The translations under genes and the position numbers were made by a program. The notes beneath the pieces were generated by a model. It was given only the letters and a program-made list of their open reading frames with translations. It made no database searches and was not told the origin of the DNA. Positions 38,735-46,543 of a stretch of DNA of 64,000 bases are shown one piece after another. How positions within the stretch are numbered: the first letter of the stretch is position 1; the number at the start of each line of letters is the position of its first letter. Source of the DNA: Akkermansia massiliensis. Lineage in GTDB: Bacteria > Verrucomicrobiota > Verrucomicrobiia > Verrucomicrobiales > Akkermansiaceae. Location: NCBI RefSeq assembly GCF_018847375.1, contig NZ_CP072036.1, positions 558,001 to 622,000 on the forward strand. Direction: 5' to 3'.

Positions 38735-39274
38735 ATGGCCTGCATCATTCTGGGCATCACCGGCTCCATTGCCGCGTACAAGGCGGCGGACATCGCTTCC
38801 GCCCTCGTCAAAAGCGGGCATGAGGTGCACTGCGTCTGCACGGCCAAGGCCCTGGAATTCGTTACAGCCCTCACCCTGCACACGATCTCCCGCAATCCCG
38901 TCTTCTCCTCCTTTGAGGATGAAAAGGCGGACTGGGTTCCCCCGCACATCCAACTGGCCCAGCGGGCGGATCTTCTGCTCGTGGCCCCCGCCACGGCCAA
39001 CACCATGGCCAACTTCGCCCACGGCTTCGCCCCGGACATGCTCAGCTCCCTCTATCTGGCCTGCCAGGCCCCGGTGCTCATCTGTCCGGCCATGAACGTC
39101 CACATGTGGGAACACACGGCCACGCAGCAAAATGCGGCCGTCCTGAAACAAAGAAAGGGCCACTGCATTCTGGGGCCCTGTGAATCCGGCGTGCTGGCCT
39201 GCGGAGCGGAAGGAGCGGGAAAACTGATGCCAGTGGACCTGATTGTTCAAAAAACGCTCTCCCTCCTGCCGTAA
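38735..39274 (+). CDS. coaC: Phosphopantothenoylcysteine decarboxylase (CoaC only)
   Basis: A 179-residue flavoprotein that decarboxylates 4'-phospho-N-pantothenoylcysteine in coenzyme A synthesis. The start IILGITGSIAAYKAADIASALVK, the PATANTMANFAHGFAPDMLSS and PAMNVHMWEHTATQQN motifs, and the end CGAEGAGKL are typical of the HFCD fold. In most bacteria this domain is fused to the CoaB ligase; here the protein stops after the decarboxylase and CoaB is separate at 51466-52140. The ATG at 38735 is chosen over an upstream in-frame start because the conserved core begins there. Confidence 0.93.
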   Translation: MACIILGITGSIAAYKAADIASALVKSGHEVHCVCTAKALEFVTALTLHTISRNPVFSSFEDEKADWVPPHIQLAQRADLLLVAPATANTMANFAHGFAPDMLSSLYLACQAPVLICPAMNVHMWEHTATQQNAAVLKQRKGHCILGPCESGVLACGAEGAGKLMPVDLIVQKTLSLLP

Positions 39275-39338
39275 CGGCGGCATAAAATTACTCCATGCCT
39301 GTTTATTGGTTTGCCCAGGGAGAACTAAATCTTTTATC

Positions 39339-39923
39339 ATGGACATTATGAAAATGCTCCTGTTCTTCCTTGGCTCCCTCATGCTCTGCTCCTGCGGCCC
39401 GGACAAGTATCCCGTCAGCTTCCACATGGAGACAGGAGCGACGGACAGCAAAAAATTCGCCTTTGAGCGGGACGGGCATTACTACAGCAAGGCTCCCTTC
39501 ATTTCCCAGAAGGACATTGAATCCTACTACTCCTTCCCGGCAGAGGACAATACCTACGGCATTGTAGTCAATGTCAGAAAAGGCCTGGACAGCCGGGTGG
39601 AAGGAGTAACCGCCGCCAACCTCGGCAAGCAGATACTGCCGGTCGTCAACGGTCATGCCATGCAGCCTCTGCGCCTTTACAACAAACCCGTTACCTCCGG
39701 CAAACTGGCCGTCATGGGCGGCTTCTCCCCGGCGGACCTTGCCGCCATGGCGGAATTCATTCCTCCGGCGGACCCCAAGAGGGAAGAGCCCATCAACAAG
39801 CTGGCCGCCGTCACCAAGCCCCTTCTTCCCATCAAGGACCCCACCCAGGAAAAGAAGGAAGCCAAGGAGCCCGAAGAACATAAGGACCGCACCGTGGTCA
39901 GCACCCGCCGGGGGCGGATCTGA
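39339..39923 (+). CDS. Lipoprotein of unknown function
   Basis: A 194-residue predicted lipoprotein. The leader MDIMKMLLFFLGSLMLCSC carries the lipobox LCSC. The mature part (YSKAPFISQKDIESYYSFPAEDNTYGIVVNVRKGLDSRV, KQILPVVNGHAMQPLRLYNKPVTSGKLAVMGGFSPADLAAM) suggests a compact alpha/beta domain, and the C-terminal 40 residues are charged and low-complexity (DPTQEKKEAKEPEEHKD). No family is recognised. It lies 15 bp upstream of the M23 peptidase gene, hinting at a role in cell-wall biology. Confidence 0.7.
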   Translation: MDIMKMLLFFLGSLMLCSCGPDKYPVSFHMETGATDSKKFAFERDGHYYSKAPFISQKDIESYYSFPAEDNTYGIVVNVRKGLDSRVEGVTAANLGKQILPVVNGHAMQPLRLYNKPVTSGKLAVMGGFSPADLAAMAEFIPPADPKREEPINKLAAVTKPLLPIKDPTQEKKEAKEPEEHKDRTVVSTRRGRI

Positions 39924-39938
39924 TCCAGCACCCCTTGT

Positions 39939-40988
39939 ATGAGCATGCACGGCAAGTTCTTCCCTTCCCTGATCGGCATCCTCTTGTTCTTCTGGAGCAT
40001 GCCATTCCTGATGGCGGATATTGTCGTGCGCTTCCCCACGGAAAACACGGCCCTGCTGGACAACCGTCCGCAGGACTTCTACATGTACGTGGACCGGAAC
40101 TTTGAAGGGAAGAAATCCCAGCCCTGGGAGGCGGGAGCCTACGGCTTTACCCGGACCCTCGTCAGAACCCAGGCAGGCCCCGTAGCCGTCAAATTCCATG
40201 AAGGCATCGATATCAAGCCCCTCAGGCGCGACGCCTCCGGCATTCCGCTGGACGACGTGCATCCCGTAGCCGGAGGCACCGTGGTCCACGCTTCCGCCAA
40301 CCCCACCCACAGCAACTACGGCCGCTATGTGGTGATCGAACACCAATTGGCGGACGGCCCGCTTTACAGCCTGTACGCCCATCTGGCTTCCGTCTCCTGC
40401 AAGGAGGGGGACCGGGTAGGCACCGGAAACGTCATCGGAAAACTGGGCTACTCCGGAGTGGGCCTGAACAAAACACGCGCCCATGTGCATCTGGAACTTT
40501 GCCTCAAGCTCCAGGACGACTTTGAAAACTGGTATTCCAGCCTGAAACTGGGTACCCCCAACCGCCATGGCGCCTACAACGGCCTGAACCTGGCCGGTTT
40601 TGACCCGGCCCCCGCCCTCATGCAGTGCAAGGACGGCGCGGAATTCTCCCTCTCCCGCCATATCTCCTCCCTGCCCGTTCAGTACGTCGTACGCGCTCCA
40701 TCTACCGGAAGCCTGCCCAATCTTGTCAAACGCTACCCCTTCCTGCTGAAACCGGGACCGGCCAATCCCAAGTCCTGGGAAATCAGCTTTACGGGAACGG
40801 GAGTTCCCGTTTCCGTGACTCCCTCCGACCAGCCCTGCACGGAACCCTCCGTCATCCGGGCTGTTCCCCATCCCTTCTCCCAACTGTACAGGACCTGCAA
40901 CCGCGTTTCCGGCTCCAGCAAGGATCCGAAGCTGACCGCCTCCGGCAAACGCTACATCCGGCTCATCTTCATGGGGCCTGAATCATAA
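39939..40988 (+). CDS. M23 family (LytM-type) peptidase
   Basis: A 349-residue exported metallopeptidase with a signal peptide (MSMHGKFFPSLIGILLFFWSMPFLMA). The M23 zinc ligands are visible as FHEGIDI (H-x3-D) and AHVHLEL (HxH), with GRYVVIEHQLADGPLYSLYAHLASV between them. M23 enzymes cleave peptide cross-bridges in peptidoglycan or serve as non-catalytic activators of amidases; here all metal ligands are present, so it is likely active. A C-terminal domain of about 120 residues follows. It is flanked by a lipoprotein gene and a TPR protein gene. Confidence 0.9.
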   Translation: MSMHGKFFPSLIGILLFFWSMPFLMADIVVRFPTENTALLDNRPQDFYMYVDRNFEGKKSQPWEAGAYGFTRTLVRTQAGPVAVKFHEGIDIKPLRRDASGIPLDDVHPVAGGTVVHASANPTHSNYGRYVVIEHQLADGPLYSLYAHLASVSCKEGDRVGTGNVIGKLGYSGVGLNKTRAHVHLELCLKLQDDFENWYSSLKLGTPNRHGAYNGLNLAGFDPAPALMQCKDGAEFSLSRHISSLPVQYVVRAPSTGSLPNLVKRYPFLLKPGPANPKSWEISFTGTGVPVSVTPSDQPCTEPSVIRAVPHPFSQLYRTCNRVSGSSKDPKLTASGKRYIRLIFMGPES

Positions 40989-40995
40989 TCCTACG

Positions 40996-43659
40996 ATGAT
41001 GCACACCTTCTTCAGTCCCCGTTTTTCCCTTGCCGTTCTTACGTCCTGCGCGGCTTTCCTGCTCACCATGGGGGGCACTCCCCCTGCAGCCGCGGCAACA
41101 CCTCCTCCGGAGGCTCCCCTCTCGCAGGACAGGCAGGCCCTCCTGAAAAATAAAAAATACCAGCAGGGTCTGAAAGCCCTGGAAGACCGCCTGCCCCTGG
41201 AAGCCAGCAAGCATTTTCAGGAATGCCTGAACTCCAAAAATCTTCCGGAATCCCAGAAAGCCATCATCCGCCCCTTCCTGGCGGAAGCCCTGATCCGCGC
41301 CAGAAAAACGGAAGAAGGACTGACTGCCTGGGAACAACTTCCGGACTCCTCCATGAAATCATACTGGATGGCGGCTGGTCTCTTTAACAAAGGCTCCTTT
41401 ACCAGGGCCCTGGAAAAACTCTCCTCCATTCCTGAAACGGACCCGCTCTCCCTCTACGGCTTCCAGCTGAAAGCCCAGCTCGCGCGCCAGCTTCAGGACC
41501 GGCAGCTTTTACTGGACGCCCTCACCAGGCTGGGGCAGGCGGAATCCCCCGCCATCTCCCGGACCGCGCACGTCCTTCTGGCGGACGTTCTGGTGAACCT
41601 GGGGCGCTATGCGGAGGCCGCCGCCATTCTTGAACAATTCAAGACGGGAATGGACGACGGCACGGCCAGGGACCTGCCCATGCGCTCTTATGCCGAACTC
41701 GTGGAAGGCAAACTGGCCGACAAACAGGGGAACCTGGACCAGGCCATAAAAATCTTCGCCGCCGTCATGGACAACAAGGCCTATCCGGGGAAAATCCGGG
41801 ATCTGGGCCGTCTGGCCCTCGCCAGGGCGGAAATCGTCCGGGAGAAAAACAACCCGGAACAGGCGGAAGAGGAAACGCGCGCCCAGCCTCAGGAAGAGGA
41901 AGCCCCACACACTGCCGGAACGGCGGAAGAACGCCTGCTGGCGTTCATTGGCGGCAAATCGGAATCCTCCCTGCTGATGGACGCCTTCAACATCCTGCTG
42001 GAGGAGGACATCTTCCGCACCAATCCCCAGGCGCTGGAAAAACTCACCGGCTGGGTGAATGCCAGGGATGCGGGCCGCCAGCCGGCAGCCATGTATGCCA
42101 TGGGAAGCCTGCTTCTGGCAAAGGACGACCTGGCGGGAGCTGTCAAAATGGCGGAGGACGGCCTCTCCAAATATCCTCAGAGCCTTCCCGTCCAGACCCT
42201 TTCCCTGAATACCATCACCACTCTGCTGGACAAAAACCGCGTGGAAGACGCGGAACGCCTTATCTCCAAATATCCCGGAACGTCCCCCGGCCTCGTCTTC
42301 CAGCAGGGAGCCCTGGCCTTCCGCAAGGGAGACTACCCTCTGGCGCAGAGCCTCTTCCGGGAAGCAGCCCGGCGCGCCTCTGAAAAAACGGCGGAAAGCG
42401 CCCTGTTCAATGAAAATCTGGCTGCGCTGAACGCCAATGACGCCGCTGGAGCCGCCGCCCTGGTCAAGGAAGCCGCCGGCTCTGCCCAGCTCCGGGAACA
42501 CATCCTCTTTGAACAGGCCCATTACGCCGCCAAAAGAATGAACCCCCAGGCTCCCGAACTGCTGGCGTCCTTCGTGGCACTGGCGACAGACCCGGCCCTG
42601 AAAACCCAGGCCCGGCTGGACCAGGCGGAAGTGGCCCTGAACCTCAACCCGCCGGACCTTGAAACCGTGCAGGCCATTCTTCCGCCGCTGGAAAAAGAAC
42701 AGCTGACTCCGGAACAGACCATGCAGCTTGCGCGGCTGAACATCCTGGAGGCGGAAAGCCGGCAGGAATGGCCCAGCGCCATCCAAGCCTGCCGCCAGGC
42801 CATCGCCCTGGATTCGGAAGGCAAACAGGCGGACATGCTCTATCTCAAGCTGGGGGAACTCCTGTACAAGAACGGGGATTTCCATGAAGCGCAGCTTGTC
42901 CTCCAGCCCTTCCCCTCCAAATACCCTGGCAGCCCCCTCCAGGCGGCGGCCCTCTTCCTGGCCGGAAAAGCCGCCCAGCAAAGCAACACCGGCAATACGC
43001 TGAAAGCCGCCCTGAACATCTTCAAAACCCTGGGCGCGGGGGACACCCCCTTTGCGCAGCCCGCCAGGATAGAAGAAGCCTCCGTCCTGCTGCGCATGGG
43101 AGAAGCGGACCAATGCATCGCCGCTCTGGAAAACCTGCTTTCCTCCCCCCTTCCGCGCTACATGCGCCTGCTGGCCCTCTCCATCCAGGCGGACGCCTGG
43201 GTGACGAAGGAAGACACCCATTCGGACACCCTCCGCAAGGCCATCAACCTGTGCACGGAAATTCTGGACACCCCCAACCTGGGCCTGGCCTGGAAATTCA
43301 AGGCCCTCACCCAGCGGGCCCAATTCTACGAACGGATGAACGACCAGAAAAAGGCGCTGGATGACTACGCCTCCATCCTGGCCCATACGCCCAGCGGCAG
43401 TTCCGCCAACAAGCGCCGGGACTGGCACTGGTTCTACAATGCCGGTTTCGCCTCCATCCGCCTGCTGGGCCAGCTCCAGGACTGGGACGGCGCCCTGGCT
43501 CTGGCTAAAAAACTGGCGCAGACCTCCGGTCCCAGAGCCAGGGAAGCGGCGGCCTACGCGCGCCGCATCCAGCTGGAACACTTCATCTGGCAGGATGAAC
43601 CGGAAAATGCCGCTCCGGAAACCGGAAAGCCGGAAACGCCGGCTCAAACCGCCAGTTAA
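40996..43659 (+). CDS. Exported tetratricopeptide-repeat protein
   Basis: An 887-residue protein with a signal peptide (ATG 40996; cleavage near PAAAAT). Helical TPR-like units run through the whole length, for example LADVLVNLGRYAEAAAILEQF, YAMGSLLLAKDDLAGAVKMAEDGL, YLKLGELLYKNGDFHEAQLVLQPFPSKYPGS and ERMNDQKKALDDYASILA. TPR scaffolds in the envelope organise protein complexes or secretion. No enzymatic domain is seen. It ends 16 bp upstream of the Nudix-PPK2 gene, so the lipoprotein, M23 peptidase, TPR and fusion genes are likely in one transcript. Confidence 0.85.
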   Translation: MMHTFFSPRFSLAVLTSCAAFLLTMGGTPPAAAATPPPEAPLSQDRQALLKNKKYQQGLKALEDRLPLEASKHFQECLNSKNLPESQKAIIRPFLAEALIRARKTEEGLTAWEQLPDSSMKSYWMAAGLFNKGSFTRALEKLSSIPETDPLSLYGFQLKAQLARQLQDRQLLLDALTRLGQAESPAISRTAHVLLADVLVNLGRYAEAAAILEQFKTGMDDGTARDLPMRSYAELVEGKLADKQGNLDQAIKIFAAVMDNKAYPGKIRDLGRLALARAEIVREKNNPEQAEEETRAQPQEEEAPHTAGTAEERLLAFIGGKSESSLLMDAFNILLEEDIFRTNPQALEKLTGWVNARDAGRQPAAMYAMGSLLLAKDDLAGAVKMAEDGLSKYPQSLPVQTLSLNTITTLLDKNRVEDAERLISKYPGTSPGLVFQQGALAFRKGDYPLAQSLFREAARRASEKTAESALFNENLAALNANDAAGAAALVKEAAGSAQLREHILFEQAHYAAKRMNPQAPELLASFVALATDPALKTQARLDQAEVALNLNPPDLETVQAILPPLEKEQLTPEQTMQLARLNILEAESRQEWPSAIQACRQAIALDSEGKQADMLYLKLGELLYKNGDFHEAQLVLQPFPSKYPGSPLQAAALFLAGKAAQQSNTGNTLKAALNIFKTLGAGDTPFAQPARIEEASVLLRMGEADQCIAALENLLSSPLPRYMRLLALSIQADAWVTKEDTHSDTLRKAINLCTEILDTPNLGLAWKFKALTQRAQFYERMNDQKKALDDYASILAHTPSGSSANKRRDWHWFYNAGFASIRLLGQLQDWDGALALAKKLAQTSGPRAREAAAYARRIQLEHFIWQDEPENAAPETGKPETPAQTAS

Positions 43660-43675
43660 GCCGCCCCCTCCCGTC

Positions 43676-45019
43676 ATGGACACTCCATCTACAGCCAAAA
43701 ACTGGAGACTCAACGCAGCAGCCGTCATCATGGACGCCGACGGCTACGTGCTGCTGGGCAAGGACAACGGCCGCAACCCGTACTGGCACTTCCCGCAGGG
43801 GGGCGTCATTAAAAATGAAAGCATTGAACGGGCGCTCGCGCGGGAGGTATGGGAGGAAGTGGGCCTGCGTCCCACGGAATACACCATTGTCAGCCGCCTC
43901 CCCGGCCTGCGGTACAAATACCCCTCCGGCAACCGCAAAGTCACGCGCTGGATAGGCCAGGAGCAAACCTACTTCCTGGTGCGCTGCAAGGCCAGGCGCC
44001 CCAAGACGGACCTGCACCGCAGCCCTGAATTCTCAAAAACGAAATGGATACCCCTCCAGGACCTCAAGCTGGAGATGTTCCCCAAATTCAAAAGGAAAGT
44101 CATCAAGGACGCCCTTCAGCAATTCTTCGGGCCGGATTTTCCGGCCAAACCCGCCGCCATGAAAACCTCTTCCACCTCCTCTCCCGCTTCTTCAACGTTA
44201 ACTTCGCATACAATGAACCGTTACCTGGTGCCTCCGGGCAAAAAACTGCGTTTAAAGGATTACTCTCCGGATGACAAATCTCTCTTCTCCGGAACCAAGG
44301 AAGAATCCCTGGTTGAATTCGACAAGCTGAGGGAAGAACTGCAGGAACTGCAGAAAAAACTCTTCGCCCAGCACAAGCACAGGGTTCTCGTCATTCTGCA
44401 GGCCATGGACGCAGGCGGCAAGGACGGATGCGTCAAGCACGTCTTTTCCCGGGTGGACCCGCAGGGGCTGCACGTGGTTCCCTTTAAAAAACCTACTATT
44501 GAAGAACTGGACCACGACTTCCTGTGGCGCGTACACAAGGAAGTGCCCGCCAAGGGGCAGATCGCCATCTTCAACCGTTCCCATTACGAGGACATCATCG
44601 CCGTCCGCGTGAAAAAAATCTTCCCGGACCCCGTCTGGAAGCGACGTTACAAGCACGTTCTGGATTTTGAATCCATGCTTGCGGAAGAAGGCACCGTCAT
44701 CATCAAGCTGTTCCTGAATATTTCCAAGGCGGAACAGAAAAGACGGCTGGAATCCAGGCTCCAGGATCCGGACAAACTTTGGAAGTTCTGCATGGACGAC
44801 CTGGATGACCGGAACCGCTGGGACGAATTCCAGACGGCCTATCAGGATCTCATTGAAAAAACGTCCACTCCGGATGCTCCCTGGTACATCATTCCGGCAG
44901 ACCGGAAATGGTACAGGAACCTCGTCGTCGCCCGCCTGATGGTGGAAAAACTGCGCCATCTCCAGCTCACGTTCCCCACTCCCAACTTCGATCCGGCGTC
45001 CATTATCATTCCAGATTGA
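43676..45019 (+). CDS. Nudix hydrolase-polyphosphate kinase 2 fusion protein
   Basis: A 447-residue cytoplasmic protein with two domains in one frame. Residues 1-165 are an RppH-type Nudix domain with a perfect Nudix box (G42-x5-E-x7-REVWEEVGL) and the WHFPQGGV motif seen in Ap4A or RNA pyrophosphohydrolases. A Ser/Thr-rich linker at about 160-180 (KTSSTSSPASSTLTSHT) leads to a PPK2 domain (180-447) with Walker A LQAMDAGGKDG, Walker B FNRSHYEDIIAVRV and KIFLN-type IIKLFLNISKAEQ. PPK2 enzymes move phosphate between polyphosphate and nucleotides. An ATG at 44213 could start a free PPK2. No substrate test is possible here. Confidence 0.9.
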   Translation: MDTPSTAKNWRLNAAAVIMDADGYVLLGKDNGRNPYWHFPQGGVIKNESIERALAREVWEEVGLRPTEYTIVSRLPGLRYKYPSGNRKVTRWIGQEQTYFLVRCKARRPKTDLHRSPEFSKTKWIPLQDLKLEMFPKFKRKVIKDALQQFFGPDFPAKPAAMKTSSTSSPASSTLTSHTMNRYLVPPGKKLRLKDYSPDDKSLFSGTKEESLVEFDKLREELQELQKKLFAQHKHRVLVILQAMDAGGKDGCVKHVFSRVDPQGLHVVPFKKPTIEELDHDFLWRVHKEVPAKGQIAIFNRSHYEDIIAVRVKKIFPDPVWKRRYKHVLDFESMLAEEGTVIIKLFLNISKAEQKRRLESRLQDPDKLWKFCMDDLDDRNRWDEFQTAYQDLIEKTSTPDAPWYIIPADRKWYRNLVVARLMVEKLRHLQLTFPTPNFDPASIIIPD

Positions 45020-45136
45020 TAAACTCTGTCATACCGATAACTAGTTTGTGCATCATAAAATTATTTTTGTACATTTCTCGGTATTCAATTGTCCCATTAT
45101 TACAAAATCTGCATTATTCACAATAACAATCAAAAC

Positions 45137-45222
45137 TTAGAATTTCTAACGCTTGACTGGGACAGTGAAAAATTGTTAGAAAACAACTTAACACCTAGAA
45201 CGTGTAAACATTCTATATAGAA
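45137..45222. promoter_or_regulatory. Promoter with repeated TTAGAA/TTCTAA palindromes upstream of the DeoR gene
   Basis: A TTGACT (45153-45158) and TTAGAA (45176-45181) pair with 17-bp spacing is a reasonable sigma-70-type promoter. Around it are TTAGAATTTCTAA (45137-45149, inverted repeat), TTGTTAGAAAACAA (45173-45186) overlapping the -10, and the perfect palindrome TTCTATATAGAA (45211-45222), 12 bp before the start codon. These are candidate operators, most likely for the DeoR protein itself. Confidence 0.5.
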
Positions 45223-45234
45223 AAACAGAACCCA

Positions 45235-45984
45235 ATGTATTTAGCATCCCAACGTAAAGAGTTCATTCTGAAAACGCTGGCCGAACATGGAGCCGCAAGA
45301 ACCATTGCTCTGGCCAAACAGATGAAGGTCACGGATGAAACGGTCCGTAATGATTTGATTAACCTTGAGAAACGCGGCTTTCTCAAGCGCGTCCACGGCG
45401 GCGCTCTGGCCCTTACCCATAAATCCCTCCATGAAGACATTGTCACTCAAGACGATGTTTCCATAAGGATTGCAAAAAAAGCCGTCCAGAACATCCCCGC
45501 TTCCGTGGTCATGTTCATTGACAGCAGCACCATGGGCTACCAGATCTGCAACCACATTAATTCCAGGGATACGCACGTGGTTTCCAACAACCCCACGCTG
45601 CTGACCCGGCTTGAAGGCATTCCGAACCTGAGCTTCTACTGCACGGGCGGACGCTTCGACCGCGAAGCCCTGGTCTATGTGGGACAGGAAGCCGCCAAGG
45701 CCGCAGGTTCCCTGAGCATTGACATGGTTGTACTGACGCCGGACTGCTACTCCCCCAAGCATGGCGCCGGATACAAGAACATGCTTCAATCCGAATTCAT
45801 CAAGAGCGTCATTCCCCCGGATGCCAAGGTGATCATCGCCATGCCTTCCACCAGCGTAGCGAACAACCCGGCATTCTATACCGTTGCGCCCTCACAGATC
45901 TCCATGCTCATCACTGATGAAGCCCTTTCTCCTGAAATGGCTGACCAGATTGAAAAGAGCGGCGTCAAGGTGGAGCTCGCCTGA
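45235..45984 (+). CDS. DeoR/GlpR family transcriptional regulator
   Basis: A 249-residue repressor. The N-terminal winged helix starts ASQRKEFILKTLAEHGAARTIALAKQMKVTDETVRNDLINLEKRGFLKRVHGGA, which is the DeoR signature. The C-terminal sensor domain (VVMFIDSSTMGYQICNHINSRDTHVVSNNPTLLTRLEGIPNLSFYCTGGRFDREALVYVGQEA) resembles a phosphosugar-binding isomerase-like fold, so it probably responds to a sugar phosphate. It is monocistronic with a palindrome-rich promoter and a strong terminator. The regulated genes are unknown. Confidence 0.93.
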   Translation: MYLASQRKEFILKTLAEHGAARTIALAKQMKVTDETVRNDLINLEKRGFLKRVHGGALALTHKSLHEDIVTQDDVSIRIAKKAVQNIPASVVMFIDSSTMGYQICNHINSRDTHVVSNNPTLLTRLEGIPNLSFYCTGGRFDREALVYVGQEAAKAAGSLSIDMVVLTPDCYSPKHGAGYKNMLQSEFIKSVIPPDAKVIIAMPSTSVANNPAFYTVAPSQISMLITDEALSPEMADQIEKSGVKVELA

Positions 45985-46004
45985 CGCCGGCCTGCTTTAC
46001 AGGG

Positions 46005-46036
46005 GGCGGAAGTTCTTCGGAACTTCCGCCTTTTTT
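46005..46036 (+). terminator. Terminator of the DeoR gene
   Basis: A perfect 11-bp stem ggcggaagttc (46005-46015) / gaacttccgcc (46020-46030) with a TTCG tetraloop and six T residues (46031-46036). Confidence 0.95.
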
Positions 46037-46043
46037 ATGATGA

Positions 46044-46340
46044 TCATATACTCTCTCCTTTCCATTCCGTCCAGTACTCCCGGCTTCCTGTCAGCTCGTC
46101 ATCCCTGGAGCCGATCTCCTCAAATCCTCCACGCCTGTAGAACGCGCGGGCACGGGCGTTCTCCTCGTAAACGCCCACCGTCAGCATCCCCTTGCTGTGC
46201 TCCTTCACCCAGTCCAGCAGAGCCGTGCCTATTCCCTCGCACTGACGCTCCGGCGCCACAAACAGAGCGGCTTCTTCCCCTTCCCCCACCAGGCAGGCAA
46301 ACCCGACAACACGGCCGCCGTCCCTGCACATCCATGACCC
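46044..46340 (-). pseudogene. Truncated GNAT acetyltransferase
   Basis: The 95-residue open frame covers motif A (LFVAPERQCEGIGTALLDWVKEH) and motif B (VGVYEENARARAFYRRGGFEEIG) of a GNAT enzyme, ending normally at 46044. The first about 50 residues that GNAT proteins need are missing: in-frame upstream codons read GSW and then a stop at 46341-46343. The break coincides with the left edge of the autotransporter segment, suggesting that insertion or recombination removed the 5' part. Not expected to be functional. Confidence 0.7.
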
Positions 46341-46543
46341 TTACGATTACTTAGGGATGCACCCTTACCGTGATTTATGGCCGGTCACACCATTTTTGAG
46401 CTGATAACAGTTTATACTTGACCATCCCCTGAATTTATCTGAAAAGAAAAATCGCTTATTTAGTATTTGGAAATGAGTAAAGGTAGGCTTGTTTCAGAAT
46501 TGTATAAATAAACGAAAAACACCATAGATTTTCTGCAATAAAC

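Noticed and set aside
41509..43731. A 740-codon minus-strand frame antisense to the TPR protein
   Set aside because: The plus strand encodes a signal peptide and TPR units; the minus frame has no recognisable domain.
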